A DNA stretch of 64,000 nucleotides from Klebsiella indica (GCF_005860775.1 NZ_VCHQ01000009.1:124001-188000), one strand, 5' to 3'; counted from the stretch's first letter, positions 50,810-61,573 are shown. Program-made: numbers and translations. The notes: generated by a model from the sequence alone, not told the origin.

Positions 50810-50899
50810 TGCATTTGGCAAAGACTTAAATAAATTTCTGACAGGCGATAGCGCGAATAGCATGCCACTATTAAGTTATCGTCAGCCAGGGGAGAGATC

Positions 50900-51913
50900 A
50901 TGACGCAGCCATTGGCGGGAAAACAGATTCTGATAGTTGAAGACGAGCCCGTTTTCCGCTCTCTTATGCACAGTTGGTTAACGTCGCTAGGTGCGACTAT
51001 CGTGCAGGCAGAAGATGGCGTGGATGCCCTGCAAAAAATGTCTGAGTCAACACCGGATTTGATGATTTGTGATATTTCGATGCCGCGCATGAACGGCCTG
51101 CAACTGGTAGAACATGTGCGCAATCAAGGTCAGCAGTTGCCGATTCTGATGATTTCAGCGACGGAAAATATGGCGGATATCGCCAAAGCGCTGCGTCTTG
51201 GCGTGCAGGATATTTTGCTAAAGCCGGTAAAAGATTTCGACCGTCTGCGAGAAACAGTCTATGCCTGCCTCTATCCGAATATGTTTAATTCGCGAGTTGA
51301 GGAGGAAGAGCGCTTGTTTGAAGACTGGGATGCGCTGGTCAGCGATCCCAAAGCCGCGTCAAGGCTATTGCAGGAGCTTCAGCCGCCGGTTCAACAGGAG
51401 ATGTCCCGTTGCCGTATTCATTATCGTCAACTGGTTTCGGCTGATAAGTCCGGATTAGTGCTTGATATTGCGCCATTATCAGAAAACGATCTGGCGTTTT
51501 ATTGTCTGGATGTTACGCGTGCCGGCGATAATGGGGTCCTCGCCGCCTTATTATTACGCGCGCTGTTCAATGGGTTGTTGCAGGAGCAGCTTGCACATCA
51601 GGGACAACGCCTGCCAGAGATGGGAAACCTGCTAAAGCAGGTTAATCAATTGCTGCGCCAGGCTAACTTACTGGGGCAATTCCCATTACTGGTAGGGTAT
51701 TACCACAGCGGTTTGAAAAATTTAATTTTAGTCTCCGCTGGGTTGAATGGCACATTGAATACAGGGGAACACCAGATTCAGATTAGTAATGGCGTTCCGT
51801 TAGGGACATTGGGCAATGCTTATCTCAACCAAATTAGCCAGCGCTGTACATCCTGGCAGTGCCAAATTTGGGGGGCTGGCGGGCGTTTACGCCTTATGTT
51901 GTCTGCGGTATAA
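50900..51913 (+). CDS. rssB: RpoS adaptor and response regulator RssB
   Basis: A 337-residue adaptor that delivers the stationary-phase sigma factor RpoS to the ClpXP protease. The receiver domain has the phospho-acceptor Asp58 in LMICDISMPRMNG and the conserved Lys in DILLKPVKDF. The C-terminal half is a pseudo-phosphatase (PP2C-like) domain that contributes to RpoS and anti-adaptor binding. Length equals E. coli RssB. GGGGAGAG lies just ahead of the ATG. Confidence 0.97.
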   Translation: MTQPLAGKQILIVEDEPVFRSLMHSWLTSLGATIVQAEDGVDALQKMSESTPDLMICDISMPRMNGLQLVEHVRNQGQQLPILMISATENMADIAKALRLGVQDILLKPVKDFDRLRETVYACLYPNMFNSRVEEEERLFEDWDALVSDPKAASRLLQELQPPVQQEMSRCRIHYRQLVSADKSGLVLDIAPLSENDLAFYCLDVTRAGDNGVLAALLLRALFNGLLQEQLAHQGQRLPEMGNLLKQVNQLLRQANLLGQFPLLVGYYHSGLKNLILVSAGLNGTLNTGEHQIQISNGVPLGTLGNAYLNQISQRCTSWQCQIWGAGGRLRLMLSAV

Positions 51914-52111
51914 GCAGTTGTGTTTATTTTTACACAGGTGGGATTATCGCGCATTCTTTTGCGGTGGTACTATCACTGTGTTTAATAGGTAAAAATCCTA
52001 ATTCGAAGATATCTAAACCTTTTCGGACGAGATTTGCCTGAGCAGGCTGATATACTCGATAGCATAATTATTAACGGAAAGTTTAAAAAACGAACAGTCC
52101 AGGAGATTTCA

Positions 52112-53014
52112 ATGGCTGCCTTTAATTCAAAAGTGAGAAAAGCTGTCATCCCGGTTGCGGGATTAGGCACCAGGATGTTGCCTGCTACCAAGGCTATCCC
52201 TAAAGAAATGTTGCCGTTGGTAGATAAGCCTTTAATTCAATATGTTGTTAACGAATGTATCGCCGCCGGGATTACTGAAATTGTTCTGGTTACGCACTCT
52301 TCAAAAAATTCTATCGAAAACCATTTTGATACCAGTTTTGAGCTGGAGGCGATGCTCGAAAAACGTGTAAAACGCCAGTTGCTGGAAGAGGTGCAATCTA
52401 TTTGTCCGCCGCATGTGACTATTATGCAGGTTCGTCAGGGGCTGGCTAAAGGTTTGGGACATGCAGTGCTTTGCGCGCACCCGGTTGTCGGTGATGAGCC
52501 GGTTGCGGTTATTTTACCGGACGTTATCCTGGATGAATATGAATCCGATCTGTCCCGCGATAATCTTGCGGAAATGATCGCGCGTTTTGATGAGACGGGC
52601 GCCAGCCAGATAATGGTTGAACCGGTTGCGGATGTCACCGCATATGGCGTTGTTGATTGTAAAGGCCAGTCTCTGGCGCCGGGAGAAAGCGTACCTATGG
52701 TTGGCGTAGTTGAGAAGCCTAAAGCAGACGTTGCGCCATCCAATCTTGCGGTCGTAGGGCGATATGTGCTGAGCGCGGATATCTGGCCTCTGCTGGCAAA
52801 AACCCCTCCGGGAGCCGGGGATGAAATTCAACTGACAGACGCCATTGATATGCTGATCGAAAAAGAAACAGTTGAAGCCTATCATATGAAAGGCAAAAGC
52901 CATGATTGCGGTAATAAATTGGGCTATATGCAGGCTTTTGTTGAATATGGCATACGCCACAAATCACTGGGCGCGGAATTTAAAGCCTGGCTGGAAAAAG
53001 CAGTAGCGAAGTAA
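52112..53014 (+). CDS. galU: UTP-glucose-1-phosphate uridylyltransferase
   Basis: Makes UDP-glucose for galactose metabolism, LPS core, trehalose and capsule. 300 residues from ATG 52112, where AGGAG is well placed; upstream in-frame sequence is leader. The nucleotide-binding loop is [19 protein letters not shown], followed by [11 protein letters not shown], and the sugar site is in VVEKPKAD and [13 protein letters not shown]. Confidence 0.97.
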   Translation: MAAFNSKVRKAVIPVAGLGTRMLPATKAIPKEMLPLVDKPLIQYVVNECIAAGITEIVLVTHSSKNSIENHFDTSFELEAMLEKRVKRQLLEEVQSICPPHVTIMQVRQGLAKGLGHAVLCAHPVVGDEPVAVILPDVILDEYESDLSRDNLAEMIARFDETGASQIMVEPVADVTAYGVVDCKGQSLAPGESVPMVGVVEKPKADVAPSNLAVVGRYVLSADIWPLLAKTPPGAGDEIQLTDAIDMLIEKETVEAYHMKGKSHDCGNKLGYMQAFVEYGIRHKSLGAEFKAWLEKAVAK

Positions 53015-53036
53015 TCGGTTACTACAGGATGACGGG

Positions 53037-53067
53037 CCGGGGGCGAGATTCGTTTCCCGGTTTTTTT
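53037..53067 (+). terminator. Intrinsic terminator after galU
   Basis: CCGGG (53037-53041) pairs with CCCGG (53056-53060), with an inner CGA/TCG pairing, followed by seven T residues. Confidence 0.78.
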
Positions 53068-53239
53068 ATGTCCGCGTCGCTCAGGTCTGGTTTATTGAAA
53101 AAACTTGCCTGGACGAAGGTATTGATCGCATTCCGTGGGGAATAGCAACGGCACCTTAATGTCTCAGGATTTGAATCGTGCGGGGCAGGCAACGCCTTTC
53201 AGGGTTTTTTTAAGCCACCGGGAGCGGTGTTAATGCACG

Positions 53240-53268
53240 AATAAAAATAATCCCGCCGAAGCGGGATT
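53240..53268 (-). terminator. Intrinsic terminator after hns
   Basis: Arms AATCCCGC (53249-53256) and GCGGGATT (53261-53268) with a CGAA loop; the minus-strand transcript continues into ATTTTTATT. It is about 24 bases past the hns stop. Confidence 0.84.
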
Positions 53269-53291
53269 TCTGCGCGGGATGCGATAGCTTA

Positions 53292-53699
53292 TTACAGCAG
53301 GAAATCGTCCAGAGTTTTACCTTGCTCATCCATCGCTTTTTTGATGACGGCTGGCGTACGCCCCTGACCAGTCCAGGTTTTAGTTTCGCCATTTTCGTCA
53401 ACGTAGCTATATTTAGCCGGACGCGCAGCGCGTTTGGTTTTCGTTCCCGATTTAACGGAAGTCATGCTGCTCAGCAGTTCATTTGGGTCAATACCGTCAG
53501 CAATCAGCATTTCACGATATTGTTGCAGTTTGCGAGTACGCTCTTCAATTTCTGCCGCAGCCGCGCTTTCTTCTTCACGACGTTCGTTAACGACAACTTC
53601 TAATTTTTCCAGCATTTCTTCGAGCGTTTCAAGGGTGCATTCTCTTGCCTGCGCACGAAGAGTACGGATGTTGTTCAAAATTTTAAGTGCTTCGCTCAT
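53292..53699 (-). CDS. hns: Histone-like nucleoid-structuring protein H-NS
   Basis: A 135-residue global silencer of AT-rich and horizontally acquired DNA. Residues 1-~65 are the dimerisation helices, ~66-83 the second oligomerisation part and flexible linker ([16 protein letters not shown]), and ~90-135 the DNA-binding domain with the AT-hook-like loop [16 protein letters not shown]. The C-terminus is LDDFLL then tandem TAA codons, whereas E. coli H-NS ends LDDFLIKQ, so two residues are missing. The acidic/hydrophobic core of the domain is intact. Confidence 0.97.
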   Translation of the reverse strand: MSEALKILNNIRTLRAQARECTLETLEEMLEKLEVVVNERREEESAAAAEIEERTRKLQQYREMLIADGIDPNELLSSMTSVKSGTKTKRAARPAKYSYVDENGETKTWTGQGRTPAVIKKAMDEQGKTLDDFLL

Positions 53700-53743
53700 T
53701 GTAGTAATCTCAAACTTATATTGTGGGGTGGTTTGTTGGTCTA

Positions 53744-53772
53744 ATAATAGAGCGATAAATTCAGATGTGCAA
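53744..53772 (-). promoter_or_regulatory. hns promoter
   Basis: On the minus strand: TTGCAC (complement of 53767-53772), 17 bases, TATTAT (complement of 53744-53749). The start would be ~37 bases before the ATG, as in E. coli. Confidence 0.7.
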
Positions 53773-54411
53773 TAGGGGAGAATGTAAGGAAGTCAAAATA
53801 ACTTGTTATTTGTCGCGGAAATTAATTCATTTAACTTAAATTTTATGTGTGGGTTCACATCTTTCCCGCTTATAGTTCGGCGGACAACATAAGCTAACAC
53901 TCTGAGAGCATATGCTTTTTCTGATGCACAGAGAGAAAAATTATACTTTGCATGGATAAATATCTTTGCCTGTATTAGCCCGGTAGCGGTGATGATGGTT
54001 AATATAAAACCCTTGTCCGGTGCGGTTATAGCGGCAGAAAAATGTCCGTTGAAGCGTAACCGGACAATAGCGGCGTAAGCGTCCGGCGCCAGAGTGTACG
54101 AATTGCAGCCAACTCCATTCAATAAGTTATTTAATATTTTTTACCCGTCATACCGCTGATTACAGGCGGACGGGCAATAATTCAGCCCGCGTGTAGGCTT
54201 TGCACTAACAGTTCAGCATCTCGCGTCGTCTGGGGCGAGGCTGATGTTTTTTCCCTTGTCAGCTCTCACGGGATATCTGGAATGATTTTGCACCCAGGTC
54301 TTCGCAGACTGAGCATTCCCCGTAATACGCACGCTGCAGGGCCGATAGTTGAAGAAAATATATGATACAATTTTGCGGCGATAAAACACATTGATTGGGG
54401 TTACGCAGCCA
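53773..54411. other. hns-tdk intergenic region
   Basis: About 640 bases between the divergent hns and tdk genes. The hns-proximal half is AT-rich, as expected of the autoregulatory H-NS/Fis-binding region; the remainder is of ordinary composition. An open frame at 53793-54122 on the minus strand overlaps this control region and shows no family features. No RNA gene was recognised. Confidence 0.5.
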
Positions 54412-55029
54412 ATGGCACAACTTTATTTCTATTACTCTGCAATGAACGCGGGTAAGTCGACCGCTCTGTTACAGTCCTCTTACAATTACCAGGAGCGCGG
54501 GATGCGTACGGTAGTTTATACGGCGGAGATCGATGACCGTTTTGGCTCCGGAAAGGTGAGTTCAAGGATTGGTCTCTCATCTCCAGCTCGACTGTATAAT
54601 ACGCAAACTGACTTATTCTCGGATATCGCAGACGAGCATACCCGTCAGCCAGTTCATTGTGTATTAGTTGATGAGAGCCAGTTTTTGACGCGTGAGCAGG
54701 TGCTCGCGCTATCTGAAGTGGTGGACCAGCTTGATATTCCCGTGCTGTGTTATGGGCTGCGTACTGATTTTCGCGGTGAACTGTTTACTGGCAGTCAATA
54801 TTTACTGGCGTGGGCCGATAAGCTGGTTGAATTAAAAACTATCTGTTTCTGTGGCCGTAAGGCGAGTATGGTTTTGCGTCTCGATCAGGAAGGGCGACCT
54901 TACAATGAAGGGGAACAGGTTGTGATAGGCGGCAATGAACGGTATGTCTCCGTTTGTCGTAAGCATTATAAAGAGGCCCTGAAGGAAGGCTCTTTGACCT
55001 TTGTGCAGAGCAAACAACACGCAGGCTAA
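54412..55029 (+). CDS. tdk: Thymidine kinase
   Basis: Phosphorylates thymidine in the pyrimidine salvage pathway. 205 residues, the E. coli length, from ATG 54412; a slightly longer frame begins 21 bases upstream but is not conserved. P-loop SAMNAGKST (residues 9-17), Walker [10 protein letters not shown], the lasso/Zn region [13 protein letters not shown] and the C-terminal CRKHY are visible. It is a type II (tetrameric, zinc-containing) enzyme. Confidence 0.96.
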   Translation: MAQLYFYYSAMNAGKSTALLQSSYNYQERGMRTVVYTAEIDDRFGSGKVSSRIGLSSPARLYNTQTDLFSDIADEHTRQPVHCVLVDESQFLTREQVLALSEVVDQLDIPVLCYGLRTDFRGELFTGSQYLLAWADKLVELKTICFCGRKASMVLRLDQEGRPYNEGEQVVIGGNERYVSVCRKHYKEALKEGSLTFVQSKQHAG

Positions 55030-55137
55030 TATATTTGCCGCGCATTCTTCCTCTGGCGCGTTTGCAGCGCCTTATTGGCCCTCACAAGGGACATTATAAC
55101 TCGCTGCGACGGTCTGCCAGAGACTTGCGCGGCAGAT

Positions 55138-55162
55138 ATAAAAAAGCCCCAAAATGGGGCTT
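55138..55162 (-). terminator. Intrinsic terminator after adhE
   Basis: Arms AAGCCCC (55144-55150) and GGGGCTT (55156-55162) with an AAAAT loop; on the minus strand it is followed by a T run. It probably also stops tdk transcripts. Confidence 0.84.
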
Positions 55163-55177
55163 ATATTCGCTTTTTTT

Positions 55178-55217
55178 GCTGCGTTCAAATTAAGCAGGCT
55201 GCGTTCAAATTAAGCAG
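55178..55217. repeat. Perfect 20-bp tandem duplication across the adhE stop codon
   Basis: GCTGCGTTCAAATTAAGCAG occurs at 55178-55197 and again, directly adjoining, at 55198-55217. The second copy contains the adhE stop (55210-55212) and parts of its last codons; the first copy lies in the 3' untranslated region and repeats the stop sequence. Confidence 0.95.
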
Positions 55218-57885
55218 ATTTCTTCGCTTTCTTGTCAGCTTTCGGCGCGGCAGCGTCTTTCTTCGCAGCAACTTCACCTTCAGTGAATTCACGGCCGTAG
55301 TAGGTATCCAGCAGAATCTGTTTCAGCTCGGAGATCAGCGGGTAACGCGGGTTAGCGCCGGTGCACTGGTCATCGAATGCGTCTTCAGACAGCTTGTCTA
55401 CATGTGCCAGGAAGTCCGCTTCCTGTACGCCAGCTTCACGGATAGACTTAGGAATACCCAGTTCCGCTTTCACGCTTTCCAGCCATGCCAGCAGTTTCTC
55501 GATCTTAGCGGCAGTACGGTCGCCCGGTGCGCTCAGACCCAGATGGTCAGCGATTTCTGCATAGCGACGGCGAGCCTGAGGACGGTCATACTGGCTGAAC
55601 GCCGTCTGCTTGGTCGGGTTGTCGTTCGCGTTATAACGGATAACGTTACAAATCAGCAGGGCGTTTGCCAGACCGTGCGGAATATGGAACTGAGAACCCA
55701 GTTTATGCGCCATAGAGTGGCACACACCCAGGAAGGCGTTGGCAAAGGCGATACCAGCGATAGTCGCTGCACTGTGAACGCGTTCGCGCGCTACCGGGTT
55801 TTTCGACCCTTCATGATAAGAAGCCGGCAGATACTCTTTCAGCAGTTTCAGTGCCTGCAGCGCCTGGCCATCGGAGAACTCAGATGCCAGTACGGAAACG
55901 TAGGCTTCCAGCGCGTGCGTGACGGCATCCAGACCACCGAAAGCACACAGGGACTTCGGCATGTCCATTACCAGATTCGCATCGACAATCGCCATATCCG
56001 GCGTCAGCGCATAGTCCGCCAGCGGATATTTCTGACCGGTCGCATCGTCGGTAACAACAGCAAACGGCGTTACTTCAGAACCGGTACCGGAAGTGGTAGT
56101 GATGGCGATCATTTTCGCTTTCACGCCCATTTTCGGGAACTTGTAGATACGTTTACGGATGTCCATAAAGCGCAGCGCCAGTTCTTCGAAGTGGGTTTCT
56201 GGATGTTCGTACATAACCCACATGATTTTCGCCGCATCCATTGGGGAGCCGCCGCCCAGCGCGATGATCACGTCTGGTTTGAAGGAGTTCGCCAGCTCTG
56301 CGCCCTTACGAACGATAGTCAGCGTCGGGTCTGCTTCAACTTCAAAGAAAACTTCAGTTTCAACGCCAGCCGCTTTCAGCACGGAGGTGATCTGGTCAGC
56401 ATAGCCATTGTTGAACAGGAAACGGTCAGTCACGATGAGCGCACGTTTGTGGCCATCGGTAATCACTTCATCCAGCGCGATGGGCAGAGAGCCACGGCGG
56501 AAGTAGATAGATTTCGGAAGTTTGTGCCACAACATGTTTTCAGCTCGCTTAGCAACGGTTTTCTTGTTGATCAGGTGTTTCGGACCAACGTTTTCAGAGA
56601 TGGAGTTACCACCCCAGGAACCACAACCCAGAGTCAGGGAAGGTGCGAGTTTGAAGTTATACAGGTCACCGATACCACCCTGAGAAGCCGGGGTGTTAAT
56701 CAGGATACGCGCGGTTTTCATCATTTGACCGAAGTAAGCAACGCGTGCTGGCTGGTTGTCCTGGTCGGTGTACAGGCAGGATGTGTGGCCGATACCGCCC
56801 ATTGCTACCAGTTTTTCAGCTTTATCAACCGCGTCTTCGAAGTCTTTCGCGCGATACATTGCCAGCGTCGGAGACAGTTTTTCATGAGCAAACGGTTCGC
56901 TGTCATCAACAACCGTCACTTCGCCGATCAGAATCTTAGTGGTTTCTGGTACGGTGAAGCCTGCCAGTTCAGCAATTTTATAGGCCGGTTGACCCACAAT
57001 AGCCGCGTTCAGCGCGCCATTTTTCAGAATAACATCCTGAACGGCTTTCAGCTCTTTGCCCTGCAGCAGATAGCCGCCGTGGCTGGCGAAACGTTCGCGA
57101 ACGGCATCATAAACGGAGTCAACAACAACAACGGACTGTTCAGATGCACAGATTACGCCGTTATCGAAGGTTTTGGACATCAGTACGGAAGCCACCGCAC
57201 GTTTGATATCGGCTGTTTCATCGATAACAACCGGCGTGTTACCCGCACCAACGCCGATAGCTGGTTTACCGGAACTGTATGCGGCTTTCACCATGCCAGG
57301 GCCGCCTGTCGCCAGGATCAGGTTGATGTCAGGGTGGTGCATCAGCGCGTTAGACAGTTCAACGGAAGGTTGATCGATCCAGCCAATCAGGTCTTTTGGC
57401 GCGCCCGCAGCGATCGCCGCCTGCAGAACGATATCAGCCGCCTTGTTGGTGGCGTCTTTGGCGCGCGGATGTGGAGAAAAAATGATGGCGTTACGGGTTT
57501 TCAGGCTGATCAGAGATTTAAAAATAGCGGTTGAGGTTGGGTTAGTTGTCGGGACGATACCGCAGATGATGCCAATTGGTTCAGCAATGGTGATAGTGCC
57601 GAAAGTGTCGTCTTCAGACAGCACACCACAGGTTTTTTCATCTTTATAGGCGTTATAGATGTATTCGGAAGCGAAGTGGTTTTTAATCACTTTATCTTCG
57701 ATGATACCCATACCGGATTCGGCAACGGCCATCTTCGCGAGAGGGATTCGGGCATCAGCTGCGGCCAGAGCGGCGGCACGGAAGATTTTGTCGACTTGTT
57801 CTTGAGTGAAACTGGCATATTCACGCTGGGCTTTTTTCACGCGCTCGACGAGTGCGTTCAGTTCAGCGATATTAGTAACAGCCAT
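55210..57885 (-). CDS. adhE: Bifunctional aldehyde-alcohol dehydrogenase AdhE
   Basis: Converts acetyl-CoA to acetaldehyde and then ethanol, using two NADH, in mixed-acid fermentation; it polymerises into spirosomes. 891 residues. N-terminal aldehyde dehydrogenase domain (~1-440) with the catalytic Cys in [13 protein letters not shown] and the loop [11 protein letters not shown]-terminal iron-dependent alcohol dehydrogenase domain (~450-870) with [13 protein letters not shown] and the metal-binding His segment [13 protein letters not shown]. The end is Lys/Ala-rich ([11 protein letters not shown]). A long antisense frame on the plus strand is a by-product of its codon use. Confidence 0.98.
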   Translation of the reverse strand: MAVTNIAELNALVERVKKAQREYASFTQEQVDKIFRAAALAAADARIPLAKMAVAESGMGIIEDKVIKNHFASEYIYNAYKDEKTCGVLSEDDTFGTITIAEPIGIICGIVPTTNPTSTAIFKSLISLKTRNAIIFSPHPRAKDATNKAADIVLQAAIAAGAPKDLIGWIDQPSVELSNALMHHPDINLILATGGPGMVKAAYSSGKPAIGVGAGNTPVVIDETADIKRAVASVLMSKTFDNGVICASEQSVVVVDSVYDAVRERFASHGGYLLQGKELKAVQDVILKNGALNAAIVGQPAYKIAELAGFTVPETTKILIGEVTVVDDSEPFAHEKLSPTLAMYRAKDFEDAVDKAEKLVAMGGIGHTSCLYTDQDNQPARVAYFGQMMKTARILINTPASQGGIGDLYNFKLAPSLTLGCGSWGGNSISENVGPKHLINKKTVAKRAENMLWHKLPKSIYFRRGSLPIALDEVITDGHKRALIVTDRFLFNNGYADQITSVLKAAGVETEVFFEVEADPTLTIVRKGAELANSFKPDVIIALGGGSPMDAAKIMWVMYEHPETHFEELALRFMDIRKRIYKFPKMGVKAKMIAITTTSGTGSEVTPFAVVTDDATGQKYPLADYALTPDMAIVDANLVMDMPKSLCAFGGLDAVTHALEAYVSVLASEFSDGQALQALKLLKEYLPASYHEGSKNPVARERVHSAATIAGIAFANAFLGVCHSMAHKLGSQFHIPHGLANALLICNVIRYNANDNPTKQTAFSQYDRPQARRRYAEIADHLGLSAPGDRTAAKIEKLLAWLESVKAELGIPKSIREAGVQEADFLAHVDKLSEDAFDDQCTGANPRYPLISELKQILLDTYYGREFTEGEVAAKKDAAAPKADKKAKKSA

Positions 57886-58513
57886 AAATGCTCTCCTGAT
57901 AATGTTAAACTTTTTTAGTAAATCAGTAGCTCAATCCGACAGTATAGACAGAGTGTTAACAGGCTGCATTTTAATGTTAACAAAAAGAATTTTGTGCTGC
58001 TGGCTCCACCGATTGACTAAAAAAGCTGTTATTTTTCCTCTCAGGTATCGCTGCTTTCCCTCCTTGCTGTGTGTCACAAAGATTACTCACTTCTGGGTAC
58101 AATTTATGTGATCTAAATCAATAATTGTCAAAGCTGATACCTTTCAGCAGGCCGATTTTTGACCTTTTTGATCAAGAGTAATGATTTATTATGCTAATTA
58201 AATGAATAAATAGTATTAAGATCTATCCCGTCAGGACGATGTCGCCTGCCATTTTGCCCCGCAAGGTAAGCGAATAATTGTCACGTACAATGTCTACGCT
58301 TCGCGCTGTACGCGTTATCCGTATCCGGAGGATGGCTACGCGAATTACGCCAGGCAGGCCCGCGCTAAATATATAAATAAAACAATGTCCGAGCTTTATT
58401 GTGACTTTATGCATAATTTAGATGAATTATGCTATTAAAAGGCGTATCTTCTCGCGGATATTTCATGCTGGTAACTGGAAACAGCCATTTTTAATGATGC
58501 TGCGGAGTTCATT
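57886..58513. other. adhE-ychE intergenic control region
   Basis: About 630 bases upstream of both genes, AT-rich. It should contain the adhE promoters, which in E. coli respond to Cra, Fis, NarL and RpoS. The element GCTGAAAGGTATCAGC (complement of 58134-58149) resembles a Cra site with mismatches. No gene or terminator was supported. Confidence 0.4.
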
Positions 58514-59161
58514 GTGATTCAACCGTTGTTTGATTTTTCAGCTTATTTTAAATTTTTCATTGGATTATTTGCGCTGGTAAACCCGGTTGGCATTATTCCG
58601 GTCTTCATTAGTATGACCAGTTACCAGACGGCGGCGGCACGTAACAAAACCAATCTGACAGCTAACCTCTCTGTGGCCATTATTCTGTTGACCTCGCTGT
58701 TTCTCGGCGACGCGATTTTGCAGGTCTTCGGCATTTCCATTGATTCCTTTCGTATTGCCGGTGGGATTCTGGTCGTCACTATTGCCATGTCTATGATTAG
58801 CGGCAAACTTGGTGAGGATAAACAGAACAAACAAGAAAAATCAGAAACGGCAATTCGCGAGAGTATTGGCGTAGTACCGTTAGCATTGCCTCTGATGGCA
58901 GGGCCTGGCGCCATCAGCTCAACTATTGTCTGGGGAACGCGTTATCATACTATCGCTCATTTTTTGGGGTTTTCGATTGCCATTGCGCTTTTTGCGCTGT
59001 GCTGCTGGGGGATTTTTCGTATGGCGCCCTGGCTGGTGCGTTTGCTCGGGCAAACGGGGATTAACGTGATTACCCGTATTATGGGGTTGCTGCTGATGGC
59101 GTTAGGGATCGAATTTATTGTCACCGGGATAAAGGCGTTGTTTCCCGGACTGGTGAATTAA
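58514..59161 (+). CDS. ychE: MarC-family inner-membrane protein YchE
   Basis: A 215-residue membrane protein with six predicted spans, matching E. coli YchE along its length. Family signatures are GLFALVNPVGIIPVF near the N-terminus and PLALPLMAGPGAIS in the middle, each a Pro/Gly-rich half of an internal repeat. The MarC family was once thought to act in antibiotic resistance but has no proved function. Starts at GTG 58514 with CGGAG upstream. Confidence 0.95.
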   Translation: MIQPLFDFSAYFKFFIGLFALVNPVGIIPVFISMTSYQTAAARNKTNLTANLSVAIILLTSLFLGDAILQVFGISIDSFRIAGGILVVTIAMSMISGKLGEDKQNKQEKSETAIRESIGVVPLALPLMAGPGAISSTIVWGTRYHTIAHFLGFSIAIALFALCCWGIFRMAPWLVRLLGQTGINVITRIMGLLLMALGIEFIVTGIKALFPGLVN

Positions 59162-59903
59162 CTCGCGCCTCCAGGCGCGGGAACATCGTTCAGTATTTGC
59201 TCATCATGTGAAAAACATATTACAAAGCCTGATTTTCCGGTCTGTGATATTATTTTGCAATGATTTGATATTCTTATTTATTATCAATTAGTTATATTTA
59301 TTTGGCGTATAATCCTGTCCCGTTACTCACATTAAACAGCGTTATTTTCTTCACATCATTCTCTGATGCTTGCCGTCAGTTAATTGAAATGATATTAGTA
59401 ATTTCGCTAATGAAGCAGATGAATGTGCTAAATAATGAGCGATTGTTAATGATTTGTGTAAAAAATAGCCTTTTTAGCGATATTTAGTATAAAAAATAAG
59501 CATCTTATTGTATCTATATGATAAAAATCGATTTATATCTCTGTTGTTTGCCCGGCGAGTTGGCGGTTTTATCCACGGGAAGACGACAAAAGAGAATTCG
59601 GTAACATATTTGCAAATTCCATTGGCGGACAATAACGGGTTTTGATACTTTCCGCCGTGATCGTTAACTGAACTGATATGAGAATGAGAATTTTTATTAA
59701 ATAGATCATTGCAAATTAACATTACCCCGGACAGGGGAAGAATCGACGTTAAGGTTGCCATTTGAGCTGCCGTAATAAATAAGTCGGTGATAGCAAGCAG
59801 TACTCTCTGACAGCAGCATAAACTCCTGCACTGTTCAGAATCCAGAAAGAGAAAACAGGCTGGTTAAATAGCCAGTAATTATAATGAGTGGAGTAATAAC
59901 ACA
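59162..59903. other. ychE-oppA intergenic region and opp leader
   Basis: About 740 bases, AT-rich in the middle. Just after ychE is a short palindrome CGCGCC/GGCGCG (59164-59179) without a T-tract. The opp promoter and leader are expected in the right part. The bases before oppA (AATAACACAATGA) are C/A-rich; in E. coli and Salmonella the small RNA GcvB pairs with a similar stretch to repress oppA. Open frames at 59302-59487 and 59474-59761 show no family features. Confidence 0.45.
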
Positions 59904-61535
59904 ATGACCATCATCACGAAAAAAAGCCTGGTAGCCGCAGCGGTCTTCTCTGCGTTAATTACCGCCAACGCTGCCATGGCAGCAGATGTGCCAGCAGGGG
60001 TTCAACTGGCGGAACAACAAACGCTGGTGCGTAACAATGGCTCGGAAGTTCAGTCCCTTGACCCGCACAAAATTGAAGGTGTGCCGGAGTCTAATATTAG
60101 CCGTGATTTATTCGAAGGATTATTGGTGAGTGACCTTGATGGTCATCCGGTCGCAGGCGTTGCGGAAAAATGGGAAAATAAGGATTTTAAAGTCTGGACC
60201 TTCCATCTACGTAAAGATGCGAAGTGGTCAGATGGTTCACCGGTAACCGCGCAAGATTTCGTTTATAGCTGGCAGCGTCTGGTCGATCCGAAAACCGCTT
60301 CGCCTTATGCAAGCTATCTGCAGTATGGTCATGTGGCCAACGTTGATGACATTATCAGCGGCAAAAAACCGATTACTGATCTGGGCGTAAAAGCGCTGGA
60401 CGATCACACTTTTCAAGTGACGCTCAGCGAGCCGGTACCATACTTTTATAAACTTCTGGTTCACTCGTCTCTTTCACCCGTACCGAAATCCGTTATTGAT
60501 AAATTTGGTGAGAAGTGGACTCAACCGGCCAATATTGTCAGTAACGGCGCATATAAATTAAAAGATTGGGTGGTTAACGAACGTATTGTGCTGGTGCGTA
60601 ATACGAATTACTGGAATAACGCCAAAACCGTTATTAATCAGGTCACTTATCTGCCGATCTCTTCAGAAGTCACCGACGTCAACCGCTATCGCAGCGGTGA
60701 AATCGATATGACCTATAACAACATGCCGATTGAATTGTTCCAGAAACTGAAAAAAGAGATCCCGAAAGAAGTTCACGTCGATCCCTATCTGTGCACCTAT
60801 TACTATGAAATTAACAACCAGAAAGCGCCGTTTACCGATGTTCGCGTACGTACCGCGCTGAAACTGGCGCTGGATCGCGACATTATTGTCAACAAAGTGA
60901 AAAACCAGGGCGATCTGCCGGCCTATAGCTACACGCCTCCTTACACTGACGGTATGAAACTGATTAAGCCGGAGTGGTTCAAGTGGTCACAGGAAAAACG
61001 TAACGAAGAAGCAAAAAAATTACTGGCTGAAGCCGGTTATACCGCCAGTAAACCGCTGACGTTCAACTTACTCTATAACACTTCCGATCTGCATAAAAAA
61101 CTGGCGATCGCCGTGGCGTCTATCTGGAAGAAAAACATTGGCGCAAATGTGAAGCTGGAGAATCAGGAATGGAAAACCTTCCTTGATAATCGCCACCAGG
61201 GAACCTTTGATGTTGCGCGCGCTGGCTGGTGTGCGGACTACAATGAACCGACTTCTTTCCTCAATACCATGTTAAGCGACAGCTCAAACAATACCTCACA
61301 CTATAAGAGCCCGGCCTTCGACAAAATTATTGCTGAAACCCTGCAAACCAACGATGAAGCACAACGCGCAGATCTCTATGCCAGGGCTGAGCAACAGCTG
61401 GATAAAGACTCTGTCATCGTACCGGTCTTTTATTACGTTAACGCTCGCCTGGTTAAGCCGTGGGTAGGGGGGTATACCGGCAAAGATCCGCTGGATAATA
61501 CGTATACAAGAAACATGTACATTGTGAAGCACTAA
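59904..61535 (+). CDS. oppA: Oligopeptide ABC transporter substrate-binding protein
   Basis: A 543-residue periplasmic protein that binds peptides of two to five residues with little regard to sequence and delivers them to OppBCDF. Sec signal peptide residues 1-26 (ends ANAAMA-AD). The SBP_bac_5 signature is GVAEKWENKDFKVWTFHLRK and the peptide-binding acid/Trp residues include WCADYNEPTSF. GGAG precedes the ATG by eleven bases. Confidence 0.98.
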   Translation: MTIITKKSLVAAAVFSALITANAAMAADVPAGVQLAEQQTLVRNNGSEVQSLDPHKIEGVPESNISRDLFEGLLVSDLDGHPVAGVAEKWENKDFKVWTFHLRKDAKWSDGSPVTAQDFVYSWQRLVDPKTASPYASYLQYGHVANVDDIISGKKPITDLGVKALDDHTFQVTLSEPVPYFYKLLVHSSLSPVPKSVIDKFGEKWTQPANIVSNGAYKLKDWVVNERIVLVRNTNYWNNAKTVINQVTYLPISSEVTDVNRYRSGEIDMTYNNMPIELFQKLKKEIPKEVHVDPYLCTYYYEINNQKAPFTDVRVRTALKLALDRDIIVNKVKNQGDLPAYSYTPPYTDGMKLIKPEWFKWSQEKRNEEAKKLLAEAGYTASKPLTFNLLYNTSDLHKKLAIAVASIWKKNIGANVKLENQEWKTFLDNRHQGTFDVARAGWCADYNEPTSFLNTMLSDSSNNTSHYKSPAFDKIIAETLQTNDEAQRADLYARAEQQLDKDSVIVPVFYYVNARLVKPWVGGYTGKDPLDNTYTRNMYIVKH

Positions 61536-61543
61536 TGGCAATA

Positions 61544-61573
61544 CGTGGGGTGGGTATTTTTGCCCGCCCCGCG
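61544..61573 (+). promoter_or_regulatory. oppA-oppB intercistronic hairpin
   Basis: Twelve-base-pair GC-rich stem (61544-61555 with 61562-61573, three G-U pairs) and a six-base loop. No T run follows, so it is not a full terminator. It likely stabilises the oppA 3' end or attenuates oppBCDF, giving an excess of binding protein. Confidence 0.65.

Noticed and set aside
53793-54122. 109-codon minus-strand frame upstream of hns
   Set aside because: It overlaps the hns promoter region and has no family features.
55075-57534. An 819-codon open frame on the plus strand opposite adhE
   Set aside because: It lies almost wholly antisense to adhE, which is certain from homology. Its product is rich in Arg, Phe, Gln and His as expected from the reverse complement of biased codons, and shows no family features.
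59474-59761. 95-codon minus-strand frame and a 61-codon plus-strand frame (59302-59487) between ychE and oppA
   Set aside because: AT-rich, no ribosome binding site, no recognisable product; this is the expected opp control region.
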